The notes under the pieces were generated by a model. It did no database searches. It had not been told where the DNA came from and worked only from the letters and a program-made list of their open reading frames with translations. This document shows positions 1-9,012 of a stretch of DNA of 64,000 nucleotides, in pieces (within the stretch, counting starts at the first letter, position 1; the number at the start of each line of letters is the position of its first letter). The position numbers and the translations under genes were made by a program. Source of the DNA: Chitinophaga ginsengisegetis (GTDB lineage: Bacteria > Bacteroidota > Bacteroidia > Chitinophagales > Chitinophagaceae). The stretch covers positions 124,001 through 188,000 of the forward strand of contig NZ_FUZZ01000004.1 in NCBI RefSeq assembly GCF_900168065.1, written 5' to 3'.

Positions 1-155
1 CCTCAAATCTAGCAGCAGGTAACAAGTATATCGAAAAAAAATGAATTAGTAACAACCGCAATTATTGTACTTACCGGAATGATAATTGTGTAAAATTGAA
101 CGGATTACCTGGAAAAGTGTTACAAATATTAATTGTTCACCTTAAAGTTTTCGTT

Positions 156-317
156 ATGTTACGCTGGGCACTCATCTTTTTTATTGTAGCTATTATCGCA
201 GCTGTATTTGGTTTCGGAGGTATCGCCGCCGGAGCAGCATCTATCGCCAAGATCCTCTTTTACATTTTCCTGGTGTTATTTGCTATTTCTTTACTGACAG
301 GATTGCTGCGGAAATAA
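156..317 (+). CDS. DUF1328-like small membrane protein
   Basis: A 53-residue, almost wholly hydrophobic protein that begins MLRWALIFF, has a Gly/Ala-rich centre ([11 protein letters not shown]) and ends LLTGLLRK. Length and pattern match the DUF1328/YtjA family of two-helix inner-membrane peptides, whose function is unknown. A longer reading frame opens at a TTG at 96, but the ATG at 156 gives the usual family length, so I chose it. A long stem-loop follows 10 bases after the stop codon. Confidence 0.8.
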   Translation: MLRWALIFFIVAIIAAVFGFGGIAAGAASIAKILFYIFLVLFAISLLTGLLRK

Positions 318-327
318 ATACCGGTCA

Positions 328-386
328 TTTGCTTTTAGCTTTTAGTAAACGGTGTGATCAACATCTTTCTAAAAGCTAAAAGCAAA
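328..386. repeat. AGCTTTTAGC stem-loop, site A
   Basis: Perfect inverted repeat with 18-base arms (328-345 and 369-386) around a 23-base loop that contains GTGATCAAC. It lies between the convergent ends of the DUF1328 and DUF695 genes and could act as a terminator for both. The loop core and arms recur in inverted orientation at 33724-33769, which suggests a dispersed intergenic element. Confidence 0.75.
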
Positions 387-389
387 AAA

Positions 390-1148
390 TTACTTCATGA
401 TGCTGGTTTCCCAGCCATCATATTCTGCATTCACCTGCTGGGCCAGTTCCCAAAGGCTCATTACCACACTGTCGATGGTGGCCTCACTGGCTTTGTCGGA
501 GCGGGAAATACATAATTTATAGGGAAACTCAGGGTTGTCCGTTTTTTCTTCTCTGGCCAGTGCAAAACCATTTTCCTTAATATGCTCCCAGTAAGCAATT
601 TTATCTTCCTCTGTTCTGAAGTGGATCCAATGCTCGATGATACGCTCTTTTTCTGAGGCATCCCCGTGCTGGCGCAGCATACGAAGTACCTTCCTGTTTT
701 GAATGCGCTGAAATTCGTATACATCAGGAAAGAGAAAATCAAAATATAGTTCCCAGTTATTATCTTCCTTTACGCCGTAGTCGTAGCGGTAATCAGGAAA
801 ATTAACCATTGCATCCGCAATGAATTTATCATGCAGCAATGTGGTGCCTGAATAAAAGTAAAAATCGCGTACGCCATTTGAAAAGGTGCGGCCTACAAAA
901 TGCGCATCCAGTTTGGTTTGCAGTTGCTCCACCAAACTGTCCTCAATTTCACCCATGACGGCAAATTCATCGTTCTGCGGGAATCCGTCCTCACGTGGAT
1001 TGTTAAGATATACTGTTATATATATGGCATTCGGCTTTTCCTTTAATGGCGCAAATCGTCTCAGATCAAGGTCAAGGCCTATTACTGCTGGACTTTCTTC
1101 AATATGGCACGTATAAATATCCCAGTCCGGTCGGTAATCCTTATGCAT
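390..1148 (-). CDS. DUF695 / RraB-like protein
   Basis: Cytoplasmic 252-residue protein. The first ~130 residues resemble DUF695 (DWDIYTCHIEESPAVIGLD, then VYLNNPREDGFP). The C-terminal ~100 residues resemble the RraB fold (regulator of ribonuclease E activity), ending in the characteristic EYDGWETSIMK. Proteins with both parts are common in Bacteroidota, and their substrate is not established. There is no signal peptide or membrane segment. It is transcribed alone towards the DUF1328 gene and shares the stem-loop at 328-386. The start is the ATG at 1148. Confidence 0.75.
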   Translation of the reverse strand: MHKDYRPDWDIYTCHIEESPAVIGLDLDLRRFAPLKEKPNAIYITVYLNNPREDGFPQNDEFAVMGEIEDSLVEQLQTKLDAHFVGRTFSNGVRDFYFYSGTTLLHDKFIADAMVNFPDYRYDYGVKEDNNWELYFDFLFPDVYEFQRIQNRKVLRMLRQHGDASEKERIIEHWIHFRTEEDKIAYWEHIKENGFALAREEKTDNPEFPYKLCISRSDKASEATIDSVVMSLWELAQQVNAEYDGWETSIMK

Positions 1149-1496
1149 ATAAAAAAATTAAAATAACGCAACAGCTGGCTGTAAAGATACGTAGCTCTGT
1201 AATACAATGGAAACGATAAACTTGTATTGACCTCTTTTTTATCCACAAAATTTAGCGTATGCTATGCGTTGGCCTCCACTCAATTATGCCGGTTAAAAAC
1301 CAGGCTTAACACTAATTAACACTTGTGGTATTTTCTCTGCATATTCCTGCAACCGCCTACCACAAGGAATCCTGCGCGATTCTGTAGTTGAAACAGCGGA
1401 CTGTAAAGGGTTCTAACCAACCTTTCATCCTAAAAACAGGCGATTCTTCATTCATAAAAGGTAATTTTACAGGGCTATAAATTGTTGGAAGCTATT
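1149..1496. other. Intergenic region ahead of TonB-type receptor
   Basis: 348 bases without a gene between divergent genes. A near-consensus -7 element (TAATTTTA, 1462-1469, 7 of 8) lies 27 bases before the receptor start. An inverted repeat (CTTGTGGTA 1322-1330, TACCACAAG 1358-1366) has a 27-base spacer. I see no RNA gene or small ORF with a convincing start. Confidence 0.5.
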
Positions 1497-3989
1497 ATGA
1501 GAAAAATTGTATCGTTAATTACAGGCTGGCTGTTATTGTTTTGTATTACTGCTGTGGCGCAACAACCGGGTGGGAAAGCCGCCTCCGCCAGCATGGGCGT
1601 CATCTACGGCAAACTGCTGGATGCACAAACCGGCAAACCTATTGAGTACGCATCTGTAGCGCTGCTGCGCCCCGACTCTTCCGTGCAGACGGGCATGCTC
1701 TCCAAAACCAACGGGGACTTCAGTTTCGAGAATATTGCGCTGAGTAAATATATCCTGAAGATTAACTTTATCGGTTATGAAACCGTTTATAAAGCTACGG
1801 TGCTGTCTGACAAAACCAGCACCGTAGACATTGGTAATATCAAACTGAAAGCGAATGTAAAATCACTCGCCGCTGTGAATGTAGTGGGCGAGAAACCAGC
1901 CTTTACAATGGCTATCGATAAAAGAGTATTTAATGTAGAAAAGAACCTGGCCAGTATCGGCGGTACCGCTACTGATGTATTGAAACAGGTACCTTCTGTG
2001 AATGTGGACATCGACGGAAATGTAACCGTGCGCAATGGCACCCCTACCATCTTCATTGATGGCCGCCCCTCTACCCTCACACTGGACCAGATCCCCGCAG
2101 ATGCCATTCAGAACATTGAAGTGGTCACCAACCCTTCCGCCAAATACGACGCAGAAGGCATGAGCGGAATCCTCAACATTGTGCTGAAGAAAAATAAGAA
2201 AGCAGGTATCAACGGCGCTGTAAACGCCGGCGTAACTTCCCTCGGCAGTACCAACGGCGGTATCGACTTCAACCTGCGCCAGGAGAAGTTCAACTTCTTT
2301 ATAAATTATAATTTCCGTAACCGCAAATCCCCCATGACCAGCCGCCTTTTCCGTAAGAACCTGGGCGCCGATACCACCTCATATACGGAACAGCTGGAAG
2401 ACGGTGACTTCTACCGGAAATTCCAGACCGGCCGCATCGGGTTCGACTGGTTCATCGATAACCGTAATACCATCACGATATCTGAAAATATCACCGGCGG
2501 TAATTTCAACCGGTATAATAATCAGATATTAAATGAACTGGACGACAAGCAACAGAAAGTACGCTATGGTACAGGGATCAACAATACACTGAACGGATTC
2601 CGCAACTACACTACACAATTAGGCTACAAGCATACGTTTGCCAAAGAAGGTGAAGAGTTGACGGCGGATTTCACCTATAATTATGCTACCGGCGACAACA
2701 GTTCCAATTACTCCCTGCAGTATTTTGATCTTGCCGGTCAGCCGGTTTATGATCCTAAAAAGCCGGAACTACGCTATGGCAGCGGAGAAGGAACCACTAA
2801 ATATATGACTGCCCAGGTGGATTATGTAAAACCGCTGACAGAAAAATCCAAAATTGAAATGGGGCTGCGCAGCAACACCCGTCAGTTTGATAATTTTACC
2901 AATACCTACGGCCAGAATTATCCATCCGGCGATTTCTCACTGGATACGGCACTCTCCAACAGTTATCATTACCAGGAACAGATCAACGCGGGTTATGTAA
3001 GCTACACCGGCGCCAAAGATAATTTCGGCTACCAGGTTGGTTTAAGAGCAGAGCAATCGAACTACGACGGAGAAACAAGACTGGGGCAGAAATCTTCCTA
3101 TAAGATCAATTATCCCATCAGCCTGTTCCCAAGCATTTTCCTGTCGCAGAAATTTAAAGGCGATCATGAGCTGCAACTAAACTATAGCCGCCGCATCCGC
3201 CGGCCGTGGTTCCGCGACCTGCTGCCCACCATCGACTACAGCGGGCAAAGCGCCAGCACCGGTAATCCGCAGCTGAAACCGGAGTTCACCAACTCTTTTG
3301 AATTATCTTACCTGAAAGACATTGCACATAAACACAACCTGCTGGTATCCGTATACTACCGCAATACCAATAATGCCATCACTGATTTTTACGTAGATAC
3401 CACCCTGAACCTGAACGGGCAGGACCAACACGTATTACTCTCCTATCCTATTAATGCCAGTACCCGGAATTCATATGGCGCGGAATTTACGCTGAGAAGT
3501 CAGCTTACAGAAATATGGGATCTGACCACCAACATAAACCTGGCGCAAACAAAGATCGACGCCACCAGCAATGGCAGCAATCTTTCTAACCAGGGCCTTA
3601 CCTGGTTTGGTAAATTGAACAGCAACACTAAGCTGCCGTGGAACCTCACTTTCCAGGTGAGCGCCGAATATGAATCAAAACAGATCCTGCCACAGGGCGA
3701 AAGAGAACCTAAATGGTCGGCCGATGCCGCCATTAAAAAGGACCTGCTTAAAAATAAAGCATTGTCTATTTCTCTCGGGATCGCCGACATATTCAATACT
3801 GATCGCAATCTTACCTATACCACTACCAGCTTTTCCGAGCAGGAAAATTACCGCAAACGCGCCACCCGTGAGCTGAGACTCAATGCTACCTGGCGCTTTG
3901 GCAAAATGGACACGCATCTCTTTAAAAGAAAGAATAACAAGTCCAAAGAAAGCAATAACGGAGAAATGGGTGGAGGCGATAATTTTTAA
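1497..3989 (+). CDS. Outer-membrane beta-barrel TonB-type receptor
   Basis: 830-residue outer-membrane protein with signal peptide MRKIVSLITGWLLLFCITAVAQ. Next comes a carboxypeptidase-regulatory-like domain (about residues 33-115: GVIYGKLLDAQTGKPIEYAS), then a plug (about 125-235: DVLKQVPSVNVDIDGNVTVR, VVTNPSAKYDAEGMSGI) and a C-terminal barrel ending NATWRFGKMDTH. This matches the OMP_b-brl_3 family of TonB-dependent receptors, which typically import siderophores, peptides or other ligands; the ligand here is unknown. There is no SusD partner and no sigma/anti-sigma pair next to it. The ATG at 1497 was chosen over an upstream TTG (1482) because it starts the signal peptide. Confidence 0.88.
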   Translation: MRKIVSLITGWLLLFCITAVAQQPGGKAASASMGVIYGKLLDAQTGKPIEYASVALLRPDSSVQTGMLSKTNGDFSFENIALSKYILKINFIGYETVYKATVLSDKTSTVDIGNIKLKANVKSLAAVNVVGEKPAFTMAIDKRVFNVEKNLASIGGTATDVLKQVPSVNVDIDGNVTVRNGTPTIFIDGRPSTLTLDQIPADAIQNIEVVTNPSAKYDAEGMSGILNIVLKKNKKAGINGAVNAGVTSLGSTNGGIDFNLRQEKFNFFINYNFRNRKSPMTSRLFRKNLGADTTSYTEQLEDGDFYRKFQTGRIGFDWFIDNRNTITISENITGGNFNRYNNQILNELDDKQQKVRYGTGINNTLNGFRNYTTQLGYKHTFAKEGEELTADFTYNYATGDNSSNYSLQYFDLAGQPVYDPKKPELRYGSGEGTTKYMTAQVDYVKPLTEKSKIEMGLRSNTRQFDNFTNTYGQNYPSGDFSLDTALSNSYHYQEQINAGYVSYTGAKDNFGYQVGLRAEQSNYDGETRLGQKSSYKINYPISLFPSIFLSQKFKGDHELQLNYSRRIRRPWFRDLLPTIDYSGQSASTGNPQLKPEFTNSFELSYLKDIAHKHNLLVSVYYRNTNNAITDFYVDTTLNLNGQDQHVLLSYPINASTRNSYGAEFTLRSQLTEIWDLTTNINLAQTKIDATSNGSNLSNQGLTWFGKLNSNTKLPWNLTFQVSAEYESKQILPQGEREPKWSADAAIKKDLLKNKALSISLGIADIFNTDRNLTYTTTSFSEQENYRKRATRELRLNATWRFGKMDTHLFKRKNNKSKESNNGEMGGGDNF

Positions 3990-4019
3990 TTCGTATTTTG
4001 TCGTTTGTAAACGACACTT

Positions 4020-4493
4020 ATGGATTCTATTTATCATACTATTACCCTGCGGTTCCTTGCTGAACCATCAGACGTAAATTTCGGCGGGAAAGTACATGGT
4101 GGCTCTGTTATGAAATGGATTGACCAGGCAGGTTATACCTGTGCAGCCAATTGGAGCGGGCAATACGCCGTTACCGTATATGTAGGGGGTATCCGTTTTT
4201 TTAAACCAATCTCCATCGGCGACCTGGTGGAGATAGATGCGAAGATTATTTATACCGGCAATACCAGCATGCATATTTCTATTGATGTATTTGCGGGTAA
4301 TCCGCGCCAGCAGCAGAAATCAAAAACCACGCACTGCGTAATGGTTTTTGCAGCGGTGGATGATCACGGCAAGACCGTACCGGTTCCTAAATGGACGCCA
4401 CAAACTGCCAATGAAATAAGTATGGAAGGCTATGCAAAGAAACTAATGGATCTGCGCAAAGATATCGATGAGGAAATGCGGCCGTATATGTAG
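4020..4493 (+). CDS. Acyl-CoA thioesterase (hotdog fold)
   Basis: 157-residue cytoplasmic protein with the hotdog thioesterase signature: NFGGKVHGGSVMKWIDQAGY near residues 20-39 (HGG then the D of the WID motif), followed by VGGIRFFKPISIGDLVEIDA. It resembles the YciA / long-chain acyl-CoA hydrolase family, which hydrolyses acyl-CoA to free acid and CoA. It starts 30 bases after the receptor gene. A 13-bp perfect hairpin follows the stop codon. Confidence 0.87.
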   Translation: MDSIYHTITLRFLAEPSDVNFGGKVHGGSVMKWIDQAGYTCAANWSGQYAVTVYVGGIRFFKPISIGDLVEIDAKIIYTGNTSMHISIDVFAGNPRQQQKSKTTHCVMVFAAVDDHGKTVPVPKWTPQTANEISMEGYAKKLMDLRKDIDEEMRPYM

Positions 4494-4501
4494 CTGCAGA
4501 T

Positions 4502-4531
4502 GCTGTGATTATCCACCAGGATAATCACAGC
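4502..4531. terminator. Bidirectional hairpin between convergent genes
   Basis: Perfect 13-bp arms (4502-4514 and 4519-4531) with a 4-base loop ACCA, 8 bases after the thioesterase stop and 10 bases before the end of the convergent ABC exporter gene. There is no clear T-run, so termination efficiency is uncertain. Confidence 0.7.
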
Positions 4532-4540
4532 ATTCAACAT

Positions 4541-6313
4541 TTAACTTGCAAACTGCATATCGCTCAATGTCCGGTACAAGCCATCCAGCCCTATTAACTC
4601 GCTGTGTGTACCTTCTTCCACAATATGCCCTTTGTCCAATACAATTATTTTATCGGCCTGGCGTACAGTAGCCAGCCTGTGAGCGATTACGATGGAGGTC
4701 CGGCCTTCCATCAGCTTGTCCAGTGCGTCCTGCACCAGTTTTTCCGATTCAGAGTCCAATGCGGAAGTAGCTTCATCCAGTATCAGGATGCGGGGATTTT
4801 TTAATACCGCCCTTGCGATGGCGATACGTTGCCGCTGTCCGCCGGAGAGTTGTATCCCCCTTTCTCCCACCACCGTTTGCAGCCCTAACGGGAACCGCTG
4901 TATGAATTCCCAGGCATTGGCCTTTTTCGCGGCTTCCTCCATTTCTTCCAGAATGGCGCCAGGCTTGCCATAGGCAATATTTTCTGCAATGGTGCCGCCG
5001 AAAAGGAACACATCCTGGGGCACTACCGCCATTTGTGAACGGAGCTGCGACAGTGGAAATGCAGTGCTTTCCTTGCCATCAAAGAGAATGCTGCCGCTTA
5101 CCGGATCGTATAGGCGTAGCAGTAAGGACACGACCGTACTTTTCCCGGCGCCGCTGGGGCCAACCAATGCCACCTTCTGATCGGCATACACATCAAAGGA
5201 AACATCGTTCATGATGGTAAGATCCGGACGGGAAGGATAGTGAAAAGACACATTGCGGAAGCTGATTTGCCCGTCCAGCTGGTTTTCCGGCGCAATGGCC
5301 GTTACGGGGGTAATATCTTCCGCAGGTTCATCCAATATTTCCAGCAGGTGTTCTGTAGCGCCAATGCTCTTCTGCAGGTTAGTATATACTTCTGCAAGCC
5401 CCGCAATAGATCCGCCGATAAACAGGGAGTACAGCACAAACGACAAGAGGTCGGCCGTAGGCATACCGATGGAAACGCCTCTCCAGATAACAGCTACCAG
5501 TGCGCCAAAGATCCCCATGATGATAAAGGATGAGAAAGCCCCGCGGAATTTCCCGCTTTTCATACCGAGCCTCGCAGCTTCATTGGTGCGTTGCCGGTAG
5601 CGGGCAATTTCAAAAAATTCATTCGCAAAAGCCTTTACGTTCAAAACGCCCTGCAATGTTTCCTCCACCACGGTGTTGGAAGCAGCTACCTGTTCCTGTA
5701 CCTGTTTGGAAAAGCGACGGATAAATTTGCCGAAAACCACGGCGGCTACCATCATCAGCGGCAAAATAGCCAGCATAAAAATGGTCAGGTGCGGCGAGGT
5801 GATTAATAAAATAACCACGCCTCCGATGATGATGATCATCTGCCGGATAAACTCTGCCAGGGTGGTGGTAAAAGTTTCCTGTAACAGGGAAATATCAGAG
5901 GAAATATGGCTGCTAAGCTCTCCCACCCTTCTTTCCAGGAAAAATTTCATCGGCAGGCGGATCAGGTGACTATAAATAGTTTGACGAAGCGTGGCCAGTG
6001 TTTTTTCTGTTACATTAACGAATAACACAATGCGAAAGAAAGAGAAAATAGCCTGGGCCACCAGTACGCCGATCAGCAGTACGCCGGCTTTGTTCATGCC
6101 ATTAAACAGGTGTTCATTGCTTTTCGGATCTACCAGGTTACCCAATAGTTTCGGGAAGGCCAATCCGGCTAAACTTGAAATCAGGAGAAAAACAAGACCT
6201 AACGAAAACTCGGGCCAGTAGGGTTTTACATAACGGAACAGGCGGAATGTTTTTTTCAGAGCGGCTACCTTAATGGGTTGCTTTACCGCCGGGGTTGTGG
6301 TGTCGTTTTGCAT
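4541..6313 (-). CDS. ABC exporter, fused permease-ATPase
   Basis: 590-residue half-transporter of the MsbA/LmrA type. Residues ~35-320 form a six-helix exporter domain. The ATPase carries Walker A GPSGAGKST (385-393), signature LSGGQRQR (489-496) and Walker B ILILDEATSALD (~509-520). It probably dimerises and exports a lipid or hydrophobic compound; the substrate cannot be read from sequence. The frame opens further upstream (6439), but a perfect -7 element at 6355-6362 lies inside that extension, so the ATG at 6313 (MQNDTTTPAVK) is preferred. Confidence 0.9.
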   Translation of the reverse strand: MQNDTTTPAVKQPIKVAALKKTFRLFRYVKPYWPEFSLGLVFLLISSLAGLAFPKLLGNLVDPKSNEHLFNGMNKAGVLLIGVLVAQAIFSFFRIVLFVNVTEKTLATLRQTIYSHLIRLPMKFFLERRVGELSSHISSDISLLQETFTTTLAEFIRQMIIIIGGVVILLITSPHLTIFMLAILPLMMVAAVVFGKFIRRFSKQVQEQVAASNTVVEETLQGVLNVKAFANEFFEIARYRQRTNEAARLGMKSGKFRGAFSSFIIMGIFGALVAVIWRGVSIGMPTADLLSFVLYSLFIGGSIAGLAEVYTNLQKSIGATEHLLEILDEPAEDITPVTAIAPENQLDGQISFRNVSFHYPSRPDLTIMNDVSFDVYADQKVALVGPSGAGKSTVVSLLLRLYDPVSGSILFDGKESTAFPLSQLRSQMAVVPQDVFLFGGTIAENIAYGKPGAILEEMEEAAKKANAWEFIQRFPLGLQTVVGERGIQLSGGQRQRIAIARAVLKNPRILILDEATSALDSESEKLVQDALDKLMEGRTSIVIAHRLATVRQADKIIVLDKGHIVEEGTHSELIGLDGLYRTLSDMQFAS

Positions 6314-6354
6314 TCGGATATTGTCTTTATTAATAGAGGTAGACGAAACGTATC

Positions 6355-6362
6355 CAAATATA
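6355..6362 (-). promoter_or_regulatory. -7 promoter element (TATATTTG)
   Basis: Perfect match on the minus strand to the Bacteroidota -7 consensus TAnnTTTG, about 41 bases before the chosen start of the ABC exporter. No matching -33 element was seen. Confidence 0.6.
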
Positions 6363-6450
6363 TTGTAAAAAGCGGGATAAAATCTATAATGCCTCCGGGG
6401 GATCGCTTTCCGTTGCAGGAAAACAAATACCAGAGGCATTATAAGTACGG

Positions 6451-6690
6451 CTAAGGCCGTGGTCTGTTTTTGGATGAATCGCCGGTGCCAGTCCCAAAGC
6501 GGGATGAATCTTCCCCTGGATTGATGGCTCCCGGAGGCGCCTGTGCCGCAGGCACAGTGTCTTGTTGTATCATACCGGCCGTGTCTGTGGTATTTACCGT
6601 TGAATCGGTCCCGGACTTATTACCGTTTCCGCATGCAGCGAGCATGAATGCCGATATACCTGCCAGCATGAGCATGTGTGTTACTTTCAT
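6451..6690 (-). CDS. Small Ser/Thr/Asp-rich lipoprotein
   Basis: 79-residue predicted lipoprotein. MKVTHMLMLAGISAFMLAAC is a signal peptide with a lipobox (MLAAC), and the mature part is low-complexity, rich in S, T, D, G and P (GTDSTVNTTDTAG). I do not recognise a family. It resembles the neighbouring 65-residue lipoprotein upstream in composition. Such short, disordered lipoproteins are common in Bacteroidota and are usually left without function. Confidence 0.6.
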   Translation of the reverse strand: MKVTHMLMLAGISAFMLAACGNGNKSGTDSTVNTTDTAGMIQQDTVPAAQAPPGAINPGEDSSRFGTGTGDSSKNRPRP

Positions 6691-6765
6691 AAACTGAGTG
6701 TTTAAGGGTGAGGTAATGCGGTTCTATCAGTTAACAAAGCGTCCTCCTTAAACAGGTGTAGCAGT

Positions 6766-6963
6766 TTATAAGCGGGTTGAATCCGGTTTGGTTTTAGCAG
6801 TATCTACAGGTATAACACTGGTGCTGTCTACTGAAGGCATGGATACAGCGGCGGAATCGGCTTCCTTGCTGGCCTCCTTTGAACTGTTACAGGCAAAGAG
6901 AAAAAAACTCAGGATACCGGTTAAACAAAGTACCACGCATGATTTATAGAAAAAGGCTTCCAT
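6766..6963 (-). CDS. Small Ser/Asp-rich lipoprotein
   Basis: 65-residue predicted lipoprotein: a hydrophobic signal (VVLCLTGILSFFLFAC) with lipobox LFAC, then a disordered tail rich in S, D, K and T (DSTSVIPVDTAKTKPDST). It lies 75 bases upstream of the 79-residue lipoprotein on the same strand, and the two share the DST/DTA tail style, so they may be diverged duplicates. No function can be proposed. Confidence 0.55.
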   Translation of the reverse strand: MEAFFYKSCVVLCLTGILSFFLFACNSSKEASKEADSAAVSMPSVDSTSVIPVDTAKTKPDSTRL

Positions 6964-7067
6964 CGTTGTGTTTTTTTATAATGATAGATTGTATTTTATA
7001 ACAGACATTAAAGCAAGCAGTTCAATATCCTGTTACAATTGTTAAAGGAAAGAATTGTGCCAACACG

Positions 7068-7075
7068 TACATTTG
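7068..7075 (+). promoter_or_regulatory. -7 promoter element (TACATTTG)
   Basis: Perfect TAnnTTTG match 17 bases before the ATG at 7093 of the MgtC-like gene. It lies inside the longer frame that opens at TTG 7039, so it argues for the shorter protein. Confidence 0.6.
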
Positions 7076-7092
7076 CAGGTATATATTTTCAG

Positions 7093-7761
7093 ATGATGAA
7101 AGATGTATTGCATATCATAGAAGAAGACCAGATACTGAAAGTGCTGATAGCGTTGGTAATGGGCGTATTACTGGGTCTTGAAAGAGAATATAAACGAAAG
7201 GCCGCAGGCATGCGTACCATGACGTTGATATGCATGAGCAGCACCGTATTCACGATACTTTCTGCTGAATTGGGATACCCCCATTCGGCAGACCGTGTAG
7301 CCTCCAATATCCTCACGGGCGTGGGTTTCATTGGGGCCGGCGTTATTTTCAAAGGGGATTACAGCATAGATGGCATTACTACAGCAGCATCTATCTGGAT
7401 TGCTGCCGCCATAGGAATGGCCGTTGGTATGAGCGAGTACCTGCTGGCCGCTTCAGCCCTTGCCGGTGCGCTGATTGTATTGATTGTACTGGAATTTGTA
7501 GAAAGAAAGATTGCGGACATAAATGTTAAACGTTATTACACAATTTTTTTTCATGAAGAAAAATTTCCACATATAGAGGTTGAAAATATCCTACAGGGGT
7601 TTAACCTGAAGTATAAAAGAATGATGATAATAAGAAAGGAGCATATTGTGGAAGTGAATTACGCGGTGCGGGGCAGCCACGAAAAAATGGAGCAGTTTGA
7701 TAATTTCCTGCTGACGAACAGCAACATCTCCCAATACGAGATACAGGCCAACCCATCGTAA
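7093..7761 (+). CDS. MgtC/SapB family membrane protein
   Basis: 222-residue inner-membrane protein. The N-terminal ~140 residues hold four to five helices with the MgtC core: LGLEREYKRKAAGMRTMTLI, then ILTGVGFIGAGVIFKGD and GITTAASIWIAAAIGMAVG. The C-terminal ~75 residues form a soluble, ACT-like tail. MgtC relatives are linked to survival in low magnesium and to ATP synthase or phosphate control in pathogens; the role in a free-living Bacteroidota is not known. It is the first gene of a run with DUF763 (19-base gap) and endonuclease V (23-base gap). Confidence 0.88.
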   Translation: MMKDVLHIIEEDQILKVLIALVMGVLLGLEREYKRKAAGMRTMTLICMSSTVFTILSAELGYPHSADRVASNILTGVGFIGAGVIFKGDYSIDGITTAASIWIAAAIGMAVGMSEYLLAASALAGALIVLIVLEFVERKIADINVKRYYTIFFHEEKFPHIEVENILQGFNLKYKRMMIIRKEHIVEVNYAVRGSHEKMEQFDNFLLTNSNISQYEIQANPS

Positions 7762-7780
7762 GATCTTTAATTGAACTATT

Positions 7781-8989
7781 ATGCCATCATATGCAGATCT
7801 GCCTTTACATTACGGCCAGGTTCCACCCTGGCTGGCAAAGCGGATGAGCCTTTTGGGCGGCGCTATTGTAGAGGCTATTGTGACAGACTACGGTAAAGGA
7901 GAAGTGATCAAAAAACTCAGCGATCCCTGCTGGTTCCAGGCGTTGGGCTGCGTGTTGGGTATGGACTGGCACTCGTCAGGCATTACCACCAGCGTAATGG
8001 GCGCCCTGAAAAAAGCAATCAATCCCCGTTCTGCTGAATTGGGTATCTATATCTGCGGCGGTAAAGGCCGCCACAGTAAACAAACGCCTGCAGAACTCAC
8101 CGCCATTGCCAACAAAACCGGCTTACCCGGCGACCAGCTTGTGTACAGCAGCAAACTCACCGCTAAAGTGGATAATACCGCCGTCCAGGATGGCTTTCAG
8201 CTATACCTGCATTCCTTCATTTTGTCGGATGAAGGCGAATGGGCGGTAGTACAACAAGGCATGAATGATGCGAGCAGTATGGCAAGGCGCTATCACTGGC
8301 ATTCGTCGGCCTTTCAATCGTATACGGAAGCACCCCATACTTTTATCTACGGACGTAACCAGGGCAGGATCCTTAACCTCACCGATTTAGAGGCCGGTAC
8401 TACCAAAGCCGGGATCCTTCAGCTTACAAAAGAAAAACCGGTGCACCTGCTGCCGGAAATACGCAACCTCGTAATGCCTTCCCATCATGATGTGAGAGCA
8501 GAAAACCTAAACCTGAAAAGATTGGGAAGCGTGCTGGCCCTGGCGCACGATACCAGTCCTGCTGATTTTGAAACCCTTCTGATGCTGGAAGGCGTAGGCC
8601 CCAGAACGCTGCAGTCGCTTACGCTGGTGAGCGAAGTAATTCACGGCACGCCTTCCCGGTTTGAGGACCCCGCCCGCTTTTCGTTTGCACACGGCGGCAA
8701 GGATGGTCACCCTTTCCCGGTACCCACCCGGATCTATGATGAAACCATTCATACCCTGAAAGAAGCGCTGCAAAAAGCTAAGATCGGGGAATCAGATAAG
8801 AAGGATGCCATAAGAAAGTTGTCGGTACTTTCGCAGCAGATTGAAAAAGATTTTGAACCAAATACCAATTTTGAAAACGTGATAGAACAGGAACGCCGCG
8901 ATTCCTGGAGATATGGCGGCAGAACCGTTTTCGGGAAAGCTGTAAAACCATCGGCACCCAAAAGCGGCGACCAGTTAACCCTTTTCTGA
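7781..8989 (+). CDS. DUF763 domain protein
   Basis: 402-residue protein matching DUF763 over its length (begins ADLPLHYGQVPPWLAKRM; GLGI-type core reads ELGIYICGGKGRHSKQTP). Function is unestablished. A helix-hairpin-helix-like stretch, LEGVGPRTLQSL (269-280), suggests DNA binding. It ends in QLTLF, resembling the QxxLF clamp-binding peptides of DNA polymerase accessory proteins. It sits 23 bases upstream of endonuclease V on the same strand, consistent with, though not proof of, a role in DNA processing or repair. No signal peptide or membrane segment. Confidence 0.85.
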   Translation: MPSYADLPLHYGQVPPWLAKRMSLLGGAIVEAIVTDYGKGEVIKKLSDPCWFQALGCVLGMDWHSSGITTSVMGALKKAINPRSAELGIYICGGKGRHSKQTPAELTAIANKTGLPGDQLVYSSKLTAKVDNTAVQDGFQLYLHSFILSDEGEWAVVQQGMNDASSMARRYHWHSSAFQSYTEAPHTFIYGRNQGRILNLTDLEAGTTKAGILQLTKEKPVHLLPEIRNLVMPSHHDVRAENLNLKRLGSVLALAHDTSPADFETLLMLEGVGPRTLQSLTLVSEVIHGTPSRFEDPARFSFAHGGKDGHPFPVPTRIYDETIHTLKEALQKAKIGESDKKDAIRKLSVLSQQIEKDFEPNTNFENVIEQERRDSWRYGGRTVFGKAVKPSAPKSGDQLTLF

Positions 8990-9012
8990 GCAGAAGATAA
9001 ATAACGGAATCC